Shown here piece after piece: positions 45,938 to 54,012 of a stretch of DNA of 64,000 nt (position 1 is the first letter of the stretch; every line of letters begins with the position of its first letter). Made by a program: the position numbers and the translations under genes. A model generated the notes under the pieces. It was not told the origin of the DNA. It ran no database searches and saw only the letters and a program-made list of their open reading frames with translations. Source of the stretch: Deinococcus ruber (GTDB lineage: Bacteria; Deinococcota; Deinococci; Deinococcales; Deinococcaceae); the NCBI RefSeq assembly GCF_014648095.1, contig NZ_BMQL01000006.1:62001-126000 (forward strand), written 5' to 3'.

Positions 45938-46922
45938 AGACCTGACCCCCGACCTGTATGCCCACGATCCGGACGAACTCGGGAGCGCAGCTGAAGCCGA
46001 CTCGCCCCTGCTTCACGCCCTGCACCGCGTCTGGAACGACAAAGCGCTTGGCCTGATCTACGAGGACTACGCCCACAACACACCGTTTCATCTGGAAAGC
46101 GCCGAACACTACGGGCGTGACGCAGTGATGACCTTCGCGCTTCAGACGCTGGCCGCCTTTCCCGACCTGCGCCTGCTGGGAACTGAAACGATCTGGAGTG
46201 GCAACGAACAGGACGGCACGGTTTCGCAGCGCGTCACCTGGAGTGGTCGGCACCTCGGACATGGCATCTATGGGCCACCCAGCGGCGCAGCCGTGCAGAT
46301 CCGCGTTCTCGTGCAGCGGCGGCTGCGGGCGGGGCGGGTGGTGGAAGAGTGGCTGGTACGCGACGAGGCCGCCCTGCTGCGCCAGCTGGGGCACGACCCA
46401 GGCGAATGGGTCAGCCGCCAGCCCCAGAGCGCCGCGCCCGCAGCCTCGCAGACCCACGGCGAACTGGTCCGCGCTCAGGGCCAGCAGGCTCCGCCACTCG
46501 TGCTGGACGGCGACCCGTCCAATCCCGCCGAACTGCCCGGACGGCTGTACGGTCTGGTCTGGAATGCCCGAATGCTCAGCGCGGTCAGCGACTTCTACGC
46601 GCCGGACGCGGTGATCTGGGGGCCGGGCAACCGCCGCCTTCAGGGTCACGCCGACCTGCAAGCCTTCCTGCTGCAACTGCTCTCGGCCTTCCCCGACGCG
46701 GTTCTTCAGCCCGACGAGGTGACGTGTCAGGGCAATGCGGTGGCGGCCCGCTGGACGTTCCAGGGAACCCACGACGGCCCCAGCGTGTACGGCCTCCCCA
46801 GCGGCCAGCGCGTGCGCGTCACCGGCATCAGCCACTTTGACCTGATGGGCGGCAAGGTCGTGCGCGAGTTCATGCTCTTCAACGAAGTCGACCTGCTGAG
46901 GCAGCTGATCAGGACTGGCTGA
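45927..46922 (+). CDS. Tandem SnoaL/NTF2-like protein 3 (divergent)
   Basis: A 331-aa third member, more distant but still with two SnoaL domains (GRHLGHGIYGPPSGAA and GTHDGPSVYGLPSGQR) and HRVWNDKALGLIYEDYAHN matching CTHKIWEEKAVGLIYTHYAHN of paralogue 1. I chose the GTG at 45927, overlapping the previous stop by 11 bp, with CGGGGCG upstream. The linker between domains is Ala/Gln-rich. The order of relatedness (1 and 2 close, 3 distant) suggests different roles in one complex or on different intermediates. Confidence 0.75.
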   Translation: MPSEDLTPDLYAHDPDELGSAAEADSPLLHALHRVWNDKALGLIYEDYAHNTPFHLESAEHYGRDAVMTFALQTLAAFPDLRLLGTETIWSGNEQDGTVSQRVTWSGRHLGHGIYGPPSGAAVQIRVLVQRRLRAGRVVEEWLVRDEAALLRQLGHDPGEWVSRQPQSAAPAASQTHGELVRAQGQQAPPLVLDGDPSNPAELPGRLYGLVWNARMLSAVSDFYAPDAVIWGPGNRRLQGHADLQAFLLQLLSAFPDAVLQPDEVTCQGNAVAARWTFQGTHDGPSVYGLPSGQRVRVTGISHFDLMGGKVVREFMLFNEVDLLRQLIRTG

Positions 46923-47005
46923 AGCAGCTGGAAGGCACACCCGTCAGATGGTTTCTATCACCTTCGTTCCCTTTTCAGGTTCTTTCCCCTTTCAGGAGTT
47001 GTCGT

Positions 47006-48274
47006 ATGGAATATTTCAAGAAAGCCCCACCGCAGCCCGCCGCCGTCAATCAGGAAATTCAGGACACCGTGTCGCGCATCATCTCGGATGTCGAGAAGGA
47101 AGGTGTGGACGCCGTGCGCCGCTACAGCGAGAAGTTCGACGGCTTCGCGCCCGCTGAACTTCGCCTGTCTGAAGCCGATATTCAGGCGCAGCTGAGCGGT
47201 CTGGATGAGCGAGTCACGAGCGCGATTGATTTCAGCATCGCTCAGGTCAAGCACTTCGCGGAACTTCAGCGCCGCACCCTGACAGACTTCGAGGAAGAGA
47301 CGCTGCCGGGCGTGACCATCGGGCAGAAGCAGATTCCGGTCAACGCGGTGGGGTCGTACATTCCCGGTGGGCGTTACCCGATTCTGGCCTCGGCAGTCAT
47401 GACCATCGGCGTGCCGAAAGTGGCGGGCGTGAAGCGCATCGTGGCGTGTGCGCCGATTCAGCGCGGTACCGGCAAGGTCAATGCCCTGCAACTGTACGGC
47501 ATGGTGAGGAGCGGGGCCGACGAGATCTACGCGATTGGCGGCGCTCAGGCGATGGCGGCGATGGCCTTCGGGCTCGACGGTGCGCCGCCGCTGGAAGCCG
47601 TGGATATGATCGTGGGCGCAGGAAACGCCTACGTTGCCGAGGCCAAGCGTCAGCTGTTCGGCGTGGTGGGCATCGATCTGCTGGCTGGCCCGACTGAAAT
47701 CTGCATCCTGGCCGACGAAACGGCAGACCCTGAAAAGGTCGCGGCCGATCTGCTGGCCCAGGCCGAACACGGCACCAACTCGCAGTCGGTGCTGATCACG
47801 TCGTCGCGTGCGGTGGCCGAAGAGGTGAGCAAGCAGATCGAGCGTCAGCTTGCCATCCTGCCCACCGCCGACGCTGCCGGAGCGTCGTGGCGCGATTACG
47901 GCGAAATCATGCTGGTGGCAGACGACGAGGAAATGGTGAAGGTTTCGGATCAGGTGGCCTCCGAGCATCTGGAAGTGATGACCCGCGACCCCGACTGGTA
48001 CTTGCAGCGCCTGACCAACTACGGCTCGCTGTTTCTGGGGCAGAATGCCACCGTCGCTTACGGCGACAAGGGCATCGGCACCAATCACGTGTTGCCCACC
48101 AGCCGCGCCGCCCGCTACACCGGGGGGCTGTGGGTGGGCAAATTCATCAAGACCGTGACGTGGCAGCGGGTTTCGGACGCGGCCAATGCCACCGTGGCCC
48201 CGCCTTTCATCCGCATGGCCGACACCGAGGGCATGATCGGTCACGCCGATTCCATGCGCCTGCGAATTCGCTAA
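47006..48274 (+). CDS. HpsN-like histidinol-dehydrogenase-family protein 2
   Basis: A 422-aa paralogue of the protein at 35547. Ligands and catalytic residues are kept: Q252, H255, E320-H321, D354, H413. The segment [19 protein letters not shown] is again the HpsN-like form. The ATG at 47006 follows CAGGAG. Compared with paralogue 1 it has an insertion near residue 150-160 (APIQRGTGKVN) and lacks the extra tail. Both are outside any histidine operon. Two such dehydrogenases in one cluster suggest either two alcohol oxidations or two stereoisomers. Confidence 0.82.
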   Translation: MEYFKKAPPQPAAVNQEIQDTVSRIISDVEKEGVDAVRRYSEKFDGFAPAELRLSEADIQAQLSGLDERVTSAIDFSIAQVKHFAELQRRTLTDFEEETLPGVTIGQKQIPVNAVGSYIPGGRYPILASAVMTIGVPKVAGVKRIVACAPIQRGTGKVNALQLYGMVRSGADEIYAIGGAQAMAAMAFGLDGAPPLEAVDMIVGAGNAYVAEAKRQLFGVVGIDLLAGPTEICILADETADPEKVAADLLAQAEHGTNSQSVLITSSRAVAEEVSKQIERQLAILPTADAAGASWRDYGEIMLVADDEEMVKVSDQVASEHLEVMTRDPDWYLQRLTNYGSLFLGQNATVAYGDKGIGTNHVLPTSRAARYTGGLWVGKFIKTVTWQRVSDAANATVAPPFIRMADTEGMIGHADSMRLRIR

Positions 48275-48284
48275 CGGGTCTGCA

Positions 48285-49148
48285 GTGTCCAGAGTGTTGC
48301 CCATCGCGGTGGTGCAGGACGCGCCGTTTCCGCTCACTGCGCCGCTGAGCGACTTCACGGCCTCGGTACAGTCGCTGCTCGGCTCGTTTCCTCAGACCCG
48401 CCTGATCGTCTATCCGGAGCTGCATCTCTTCGGGGGCGCGGCGGGGCAAAGCGAACTGAACGCCAGTGCCGAACCGCTGGACGGGCCACGCCTTCAGACG
48501 CTGGCGCAACTGGCGGGCGACCTGGGCGTCTGGCTGGTACCCGGCAGCGTGTGCGAGCGCGGCCCCGCCGGGCAACTGTTCAATACGGCGGTGGCGCTCT
48601 CGCCGGAAGGGAAGCTGGCGGCCTCATACCGCAAGCTCTTTCCCTGGCGGCCCTATGAACCCTTCGACCCCGGCGAGGCGTTCGTGACCTTCGATCTGCC
48701 GGACATCGGGCGAGCGGGCTTTTCCATCTGCTACGACGCGTGGTTTCCCGAAGTGACCCGGCACCTGGCGTGGATGGGCGCACAGGTCGTGCTGAACGTG
48801 GTCAAGACGACGACGTGCGACCGCGCTCAGGAGGTGATCCTGGCTCGGGCGAATGCCATCGTCAATCAGGTGTTCGTGGTCAGTGTGAACGCGGCGGGGC
48901 CAGTCGGCACGGGCCAGAGCCTGATCGTGGACCCGGAAGGACTGGTACGGGCAGCTGCCAGCGGCGCGAACGTCACCGTGCTGACCGATGTGCTGGACCT
49001 CGGGCACGTGGAGCGGGTTCGCACCTACGGCACGGCGGGTCTGACACGGCCCTGGAGCCAGTTCCAGCCTGGCGACACTCCGATCAGGCTGCCGCTGTAC
49101 GGCGGAGAGATGGCCCCGGAGCGCTGGAGCCCGGATCGGGAAGGCTGA
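48285..49148 (+). CDS. Carbon-nitrogen hydrolase (nitrilase superfamily)
   Basis: A 287-aa amidase-type enzyme. The Glu-Lys-Cys triad is complete: E45 (IVYPELHLFG), K117 (SYRKLFPW) and C149 (SICYDAWFPE). These enzymes cut amides or carbamoyl groups and release ammonia. The start is the GTG at 48285, 10 bp after the HpsN-like gene, in the same operon. It implies an amide or a carbamoyl intermediate in the pathway, which would fit the amino-acid-type transporter downstream, but that link is inference. Confidence 0.87.
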   Translation: MSRVLPIAVVQDAPFPLTAPLSDFTASVQSLLGSFPQTRLIVYPELHLFGGAAGQSELNASAEPLDGPRLQTLAQLAGDLGVWLVPGSVCERGPAGQLFNTAVALSPEGKLAASYRKLFPWRPYEPFDPGEAFVTFDLPDIGRAGFSICYDAWFPEVTRHLAWMGAQVVLNVVKTTTCDRAQEVILARANAIVNQVFVVSVNAAGPVGTGQSLIVDPEGLVRAAASGANVTVLTDVLDLGHVERVRTYGTAGLTRPWSQFQPGDTPIRLPLYGGEMAPERWSPDREG

Positions 49149-49482
49149 GCAGCGCCGGGCTGGATCGACTTTCACACTGAAAGTGAACAGAAGCGGGCGG
49201 CCACGAAGAAAGGCCGCCCGCTTCCACGTCGGTTCAGGCGCGAGCATCCTATCGCGTACAGTCTCAAGGATCAGGAAACGGCGTTTTTTATACCTTCGTC
49301 CGTGCAGGCGAGAGGAACGCAGCAGAGAGCCACACTCGCCCGTCTGTCGTCACGGTGCTCAAGAGAGAAGTTTACAAAAACTATCTACTGGTGTAGTCTG
49401 TGCACGCCACCGACCCGCACTTCTTGTATGGGTCGCAGAACTGCACCATCAGTGCTTCAGTTGGCACAGCAGGAGAACTCCT
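49149..49482. other. 334 bp stretch with terminator and promoter of the amino-acid transporter
   Basis: No gene. It contains a strong hairpin (49191-49223), a small hairpin CTTTCA/TGAAAG (49169-49183), and the leader of the binding protein; AGGAG precedes its ATG. Confidence 0.5.
49191..49223 (+). terminator. Hairpin terminator of the plus-strand catabolic arm
   Basis: AAGCGGGCGGCC (49191-49202), 9-nt loop, GGCCGCCCGCTT (49212-49223). The 12 bp stem is perfect. There is no long T tract after it, but the position after the nitrilase gene is as expected. Confidence 0.65.
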
Positions 49483-50244
49483 ATGCAACGATTCACATTT
49501 CTCGCGGTTACCTTGCTGATCGCCAGTTCCAGCGCCGCCGCCGTCTCGCCCGCCACCGTCACCAAGGGTGTCCTCACCATCGGTCAGGAGGGCACGTACC
49601 CGCCGTTCTCGTACAAAGACGCCCAGGGCAACCTGACTGGCTTCGACGTGGATATCGCCAAGGCAGTCGCCGCCAAACTCGGCCTCAAGCCTCAGTTTGT
49701 CCTGACGGAATGGAGCGGCATCCTGGCCGGGCTTCAGGTCGATAAGTACGACGTGATCATCAATCAGGTCGGCATCACGGCAGAGCGTCAGAAGAACATC
49801 GGCTTCAGTGCGCCCTACGCCTTCAGCAGCCCCCAGATCATCGTTCGCAAGACGGGCGGCGCGTACCAGACGCTGGCCGATCTGAAAGGGAAGCGGGTCG
49901 GCGTGGGCCTGGGAAGCAACTTCGAGCAGCAGCTGCGGACGGCGGGCGGCATCAACGTCGTGACGTACCCCGGCGCACCGGAGTATCTGGCCGATCTGGC
50001 CGCCGGGCGTCTGGACGCCGCGTACAACGACCGCCTGCTGGTCGGCTACCTGATCAAGTCGCAGAATCTGCCGATCAAGGGCGCGGGCATCATCGGCCAG
50101 CCGGAACCGGTCGGCATCGCGATGAAGAAGTCGAACACGGCACTCAAGGCTGCGATCGACAAGGCGCTGCTTCAGATGAAGGCCGACGGCACCTACGCTA
50201 AGATTAGCCGTCAGTGGTTCGGTCAGGATGTCAGCAAACCCTGA
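49483..50244 (+). CDS. Amino-acid ABC importer, substrate-binding protein (cystine-type)
   Basis: A 253-aa family 3 solute-binding protein with signal peptide (FLAVTLLIASSSAAA). The N-terminal YPPFSYKDAQGNLTGFDVDIAKAVA, ...DVIINQVGITAERQKN and LKGKRVGVGLGSNFEQ match the cystine/His/Arg group, most like FliY/TcyJ. It precedes the permease. Ligand is inferred only from family. It may import the amino or amide substrate of the upstream cluster, or be independent. Confidence 0.85.
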   Translation: MQRFTFLAVTLLIASSSAAAVSPATVTKGVLTIGQEGTYPPFSYKDAQGNLTGFDVDIAKAVAAKLGLKPQFVLTEWSGILAGLQVDKYDVIINQVGITAERQKNIGFSAPYAFSSPQIIVRKTGGAYQTLADLKGKRVGVGLGSNFEQQLRTAGGINVVTYPGAPEYLADLAAGRLDAAYNDRLLVGYLIKSQNLPIKGAGIIGQPEPVGIAMKKSNTALKAAIDKALLQMKADGTYAKISRQWFGQDVSKP

Positions 50245-50361
50245 ACCCTGCGCCGACTGAAGCCCAGGAACGTGTTTCGCCCCCGGCTTGGTGCTGCGGG
50301 GCGTTTTCGTTGTCGGGTCTGACCGCTTCATCTGCCCCGCTCATCATCTGGAGACGTTGCC

Positions 50362-51021
50362 ATGGATAATGCCATTCTTCGAAGTGCGTGGGAAGCTCTG
50401 CCCACCCTGCTGGCCGCCACCCCACTGACGCTCGGCTTTGCGCTGGCGGCGATGGTGCTGGGCCTGCCGCTGGGTCTGACGGTGGCGCTGCTGCGGCTGT
50501 TCGCGCCCCCTCCGCTGCGTCAGGTGGCGGCGCTGTACGTCTCGTTTATTCGCGGGACGCCCCTGCTGGTGCAGATTTTTGTGGTCTATTACGGGCTGCC
50601 GAGTCTGGGCCTGACGCTGACACCGATTCAGGGCGGCGTGCTGGCCCTGACGCTCAACACCGCCGCGTACCTGTCGGAAACCATTCGAGCCGCCATTCAG
50701 AGCGTGGCGGTGGGTCAGCGGGAAGCGGCGTACAGCCTGGGACTCAGCCGCGCCCAGACGATGACGCTGGTGATTCTTCCCCAGGCGGCGCGGGTGGCCC
50801 TGCCCAGCCTGGGCAACAGCCTGATCGGCCTCGTCAAAGACACCTCGCTCGTGTCGGTCATCACGGTGGTCGAACTGCTGCGAAGCGCTCAGCTGGTGAT
50901 TGCCCGCACCTTTGAACCGTTCGGGCCGTACCTGGCGGCGGCACTGATCTACTGGGCCATCAGCAGTCTGCTGGAACTGGTGCAGCGCCGCCTTGAAAAA
51001 AGGCTGACTCCCGGCGGCTGA
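50362..51021 (+). CDS. Amino-acid ABC importer, permease
   Basis: A 219-aa permease of the HisM family. The EAA loop is REAAYSLGLSRAQTMTLVILPQA, and FIRGTPLLVQIFVVYYGLPS is the typical early segment. About five hydrophobic segments are visible. Closest to TcyL-like permeases of cystine uptake. No ATP-binding gene follows; the next gene is on the other strand. Confidence 0.88.
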   Translation: MDNAILRSAWEALPTLLAATPLTLGFALAAMVLGLPLGLTVALLRLFAPPPLRQVAALYVSFIRGTPLLVQIFVVYYGLPSLGLTLTPIQGGVLALTLNTAAYLSETIRAAIQSVAVGQREAAYSLGLSRAQTMTLVILPQAARVALPSLGNSLIGLVKDTSLVSVITVVELLRSAQLVIARTFEPFGPYLAAALIYWAISSLLELVQRRLEKRLTPGG

Positions 51022-51067
51022 GAGCAGGGTTTTCTGGGTCAGCGCAGCGGGTCTGACTCCGGCACGG

Positions 51068-52543
51068 TCAGGTATCCTCGGCAGCCGTGCGAACACGTAC
51101 TTCGTCGAGAAACGCTTTGCTTCCGAGCATCTGGAGGACGTCGCCCGCATACAGCTTGGTATTGCCGCGTGGAATCAGGTATTCGTCTCCGCGCCGGAGC
51201 AGCACGATCAGCGCTTCGGCAGGCAGGTGCAGATCGACGATGCGCTGCCCGACCACTGGAGAATGCGCGGGCAGGATCAGTTCGACCAGATCGTTTTTGC
51301 CCGCCCCCGTGGGCGTGTATTCCAGCGGCATGGTCGGGTGATTGTCGAGCGGCACCTTCACATCCAGCAGACGCGCCACCAGCGGCAGCGACGTGCCCTG
51401 AACCAGAATCGAGACGAGGACCACGAAAAACGCCACGTTGAAGAGCGTGTGGGCACCCTCGACCTTCGCCAGCAGCGGAAACGTCGCCAGAATGATCGGC
51501 ACCGCTCCCCGGAGGCCGACCCAGGCCACCATGGCTTTGTGGGTCAGGGGGATGCGCGTGGCTGCCAGACCGAGAAAGACCGCCGCCGGGCGTGCGACCA
51601 CAATCAGCACCAGCGACACCAGCAGCGCGGGGAGCGCCACGCTGAGCAGTTGAGTGGGGAAGACCAGCAGGCCCAGCAGCAGGAACATCACCACCTCGAA
51701 CAGGTAGGACAGGCCCTCGTGAAACAGGCGGAGCGTGCGCTTGTGGATGAAATCGCTGTTTCCCAGGATCACGGCTGCGATGTACACCGCCAGAAACCCG
51801 CTGCCGTGAAACAGCGCCGTGAGACCGTAGATCACCGCGACCAGCGCCACCGTGAAGACGTAATACAGCCCGTCGAGCGGAAGATTCACGCGGTTGAGCA
51901 GCCACACGCCGAGCCGCCCGAACGCGAAGCCGATACCAGCGCCCAGAATCAGTTCCTGTGCAAACCCGCCAGCAATCGACAGCAGCGGCAGATCCGGGTG
52001 GGTGGCGAGTTCGGTCAGGCCCAGCACCAGGGCCACAGCGGTCGGATCGTTGATGCCCGATTCGAATTCGAGAAGTGGCCTGATCTGCCCCTTCAGGCCC
52101 AGGGCACGCTCCTTGAGCACCGAGAAGACCGCCGAGGCGTCGGTCGGAGCCACGATTGTTCCGAGCAGCAGCGCGAGTACCCAGGGAACTCCCAGGATGT
52201 AATGCGCGGCAGCTCCCACGATTCCCAGCGTCAGCACCACGCCCAGGGTCGCCAGCGAGATGCCGGACCACAGCACCGGGCGAGTGGTGCGCCAGCTGGT
52301 TTCCAGGCCACCGTTGAAGAGGATGAAGACCAGGGCGACGGTGCCGACAAACTGGGTCAGCTCGTAATTATCGAACATGATCCCGCCGGGGCCTTCGCTG
52401 CCTGCCAGCATACCGATCACCAGAAACAGCAGCAGGCCGGGCAACCCCAGCCGCCCGCCGACTTTGCTGGCGAACAGGCTGAGCAGGAGCAACGCTCCGC
52501 TGACGAGAAGGGCGATGGTCGTGGCGTCGGTGCTCAGTAACAT
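51068..52543 (-). CDS. K+/H+ antiporter (NhaP2/CvrA-like) with TrkA-C domain
   Basis: A 491-aa cation/proton antiporter. About 12 membrane segments span residues 5-385 (for example TIALLVSGALLLLSLFA and LLLFLVIGMLAGSEG). The family ligand motif is seen in TDASAVFSVL and FESGINDPTAVA. The C-terminal 100 residues are a TrkA-C regulatory domain (VELILPAHSPVVGQRIVDLHL). The start is the ATG at 52543; an ATG 12 bp earlier is possible. It would export K+ in exchange for H+. It is next to a terminator shared with the gene behind it. Confidence 0.87.
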   Translation of the reverse strand: MLLSTDATTIALLVSGALLLLSLFASKVGGRLGLPGLLLFLVIGMLAGSEGPGGIMFDNYELTQFVGTVALVFILFNGGLETSWRTTRPVLWSGISLATLGVVLTLGIVGAAAHYILGVPWVLALLLGTIVAPTDASAVFSVLKERALGLKGQIRPLLEFESGINDPTAVALVLGLTELATHPDLPLLSIAGGFAQELILGAGIGFAFGRLGVWLLNRVNLPLDGLYYVFTVALVAVIYGLTALFHGSGFLAVYIAAVILGNSDFIHKRTLRLFHEGLSYLFEVVMFLLLGLLVFPTQLLSVALPALLVSLVLIVVARPAAVFLGLAATRIPLTHKAMVAWVGLRGAVPIILATFPLLAKVEGAHTLFNVAFFVVLVSILVQGTSLPLVARLLDVKVPLDNHPTMPLEYTPTGAGKNDLVELILPAHSPVVGQRIVDLHLPAEALIVLLRRGDEYLIPRGNTKLYAGDVLQMLGSKAFLDEVRVRTAAEDT

Positions 52544-52606
52544 CTGTCTCAGCATACGGGAAGCAGCTGCGTTCTTCCGGGCGACCTGTCCCTGGAGTGA
52601 CAGCAA

Positions 52607-52646
52607 CGACAAGCACGCCCCGGAAACTCCTGGGGCGTGCTTGTCG
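52607..52646 (-). terminator. 15 bp perfect hairpin
   Basis: CGACAAGCACGCCCC (52607-52621), 10-nt loop, GGGGCGTGCTTGTCG (52632-52646). It lies 20 bp past the stop of the minus-strand membrane-protein gene and before the antiporter gene, as expected for a terminator. No T tract is obvious on either side. Confidence 0.6.
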
Positions 52647-52666
52647 CTGAAGGCTATGGTGTGAGC

Positions 52667-53668
52667 TTAGCTGTTCTGCGCCGCGCTGCCGATCTTCTCG
52701 CGGGTGCTGGCGGCCTGGTTGCCACCCAGCGTCGAGAACAGAATAATCAGGCCAGCAACCAGCAGGCTAAGCCACGAGGTCGTGATGGCGGCCTGACGGG
52801 CGATGCGGGCCGCCGCTGCCGCCGCGTCGCTCGCCTGCTGCTGAATCTTCTTGGCCTGCGCCACGATGGCGGTCTGGGTTGCCTGCGCCTGCTGCTGGGT
52901 CAGGCCCTGACGGGTCAGGCGGGTCACGAATTCAGGGCCGGTCAGGGCCTTCTGGATGTTGTCCACGCGGTTGGTCACGATGTCGCTGAGCTTGGTGATG
53001 TTGCTCAGATTGCTGCCCAGATCGTTGCTGGCGCGGGTGATGATGCCACTGACAACTTTGGCGGCGGCGGTGGACTGCGCTTCGCTCAGGCCGGGGCTGG
53101 CGTCACCAATGATCTGGCCGATGCTGTCGGCGTTCAGGCCGCTCAGCAGGCTGGAGGCGGCGTCCTGGGTATTCGGGTTGTTCGCGGCGGCAGTTCCGGC
53201 GGCGGCGGTCACATTCGCGGCCCCGCTCGCCACCGAGCCGATGACGTTGCTGGCGGTGTTGGCAAGCCCTGACACCAGATTCGACAGAAACAGCGTCAGC
53301 GCGAGGGTCAGCAGCATGCCCGTCATGAGTCCGGTGAACTGCCCACGGGTCGCCAGGCCCTGATTTCCGGCACGCACGGCGGTATAGCCCGCCATATATG
53401 CACTGATCAGCACGGTCAGAGCCGTCCAGATGAGTGCGCCGATTCCCAGTCCAGTCAGGGTGCTGGCCGTCGATGCGCCGATAGCCACGCCCAGCATCCC
53501 CAGCACCGCCAGCAGCGTGACGCCGGTAATGAGGCCTACGAAGATGCCGGGCCAGCTGACCCGCAGTCTCGAATTAGCTTCATTAAGAACGCGCTCACTG
53601 TCTATCTGATCGGTGGGTGTCAATCCACCGTCTCTTCTTCCTGTCGATCCCGCTTGTCTACTTGTCAT
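52667..53668 (-). CDS. Predicted membrane protein with Ala/Gln-rich coiled region
   Basis: A 333-aa protein of unknown function. Hydrophobic segments are at about 40-62, 72-96 and 115-133, and one at the C-terminus (LSLLVAGLIILFSTLGG, about 298-316). Between them is a helical, Ala/Gln/Ser-rich domain (140-295) with possible coiled coil (GLTQQQAQATQTAIVAQAKK). No known fold recognised. The ATG at 53668 has no Shine-Dalgarno within view. Proteins of this kind occur in Deinococcus, but that is only a general memory. It stands alone. Confidence 0.65.
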   Translation of the reverse strand: MTSRQAGSTGRRDGGLTPTDQIDSERVLNEANSRLRVSWPGIFVGLITGVTLLAVLGMLGVAIGASTASTLTGLGIGALIWTALTVLISAYMAGYTAVRAGNQGLATRGQFTGLMTGMLLTLALTLFLSNLVSGLANTASNVIGSVASGAANVTAAAGTAAANNPNTQDAASSLLSGLNADSIGQIIGDASPGLSEAQSTAAAKVVSGIITRASNDLGSNLSNITKLSDIVTNRVDNIQKALTGPEFVTRLTRQGLTQQQAQATQTAIVAQAKKIQQQASDAAAAAARIARQAAITTSWLSLLVAGLIILFSTLGGNQAASTREKIGSAAQNS

Positions 53669-54012
53669 GTGCTCAGTGTGCGGGCTGAGAGCTGCTGTGA
53701 TATTCGAGATCGTTTACACACTCTCCAGTATTTCTTGTAAAATACCTCACTTCTTAGAAACCTTAGCGGAGTTCATGAAAGATGGATCTGTGAACCATAC
53801 AGAGGTGCTGAAAGCTCTGTTCAGGCAGCCTACATAGCTCCTCCTGTATCCAGGTAGACACGGGGCGCGAGCGAGTCAATACCGACCGACTCTCACAGCC
53901 GACAGGGGCAGAGGGGCCGGGCGGCAAGTCTTAAGGACGAATTCCGAAACGCCGCACCAGAACAATAAAAATGTACGGAATGCGGGCGGGAAGATGCACT
54001 AAGACCTATGGT
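53669..54012. other. 344 bp stretch without a gene
   Basis: AT-richer in 53690-53840 and otherwise plain. Small open frames are not convincing. Probably holds the divergent promoters of the membrane protein and the phosphoesterase; no clear hexamers were found. Confidence 0.4.
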
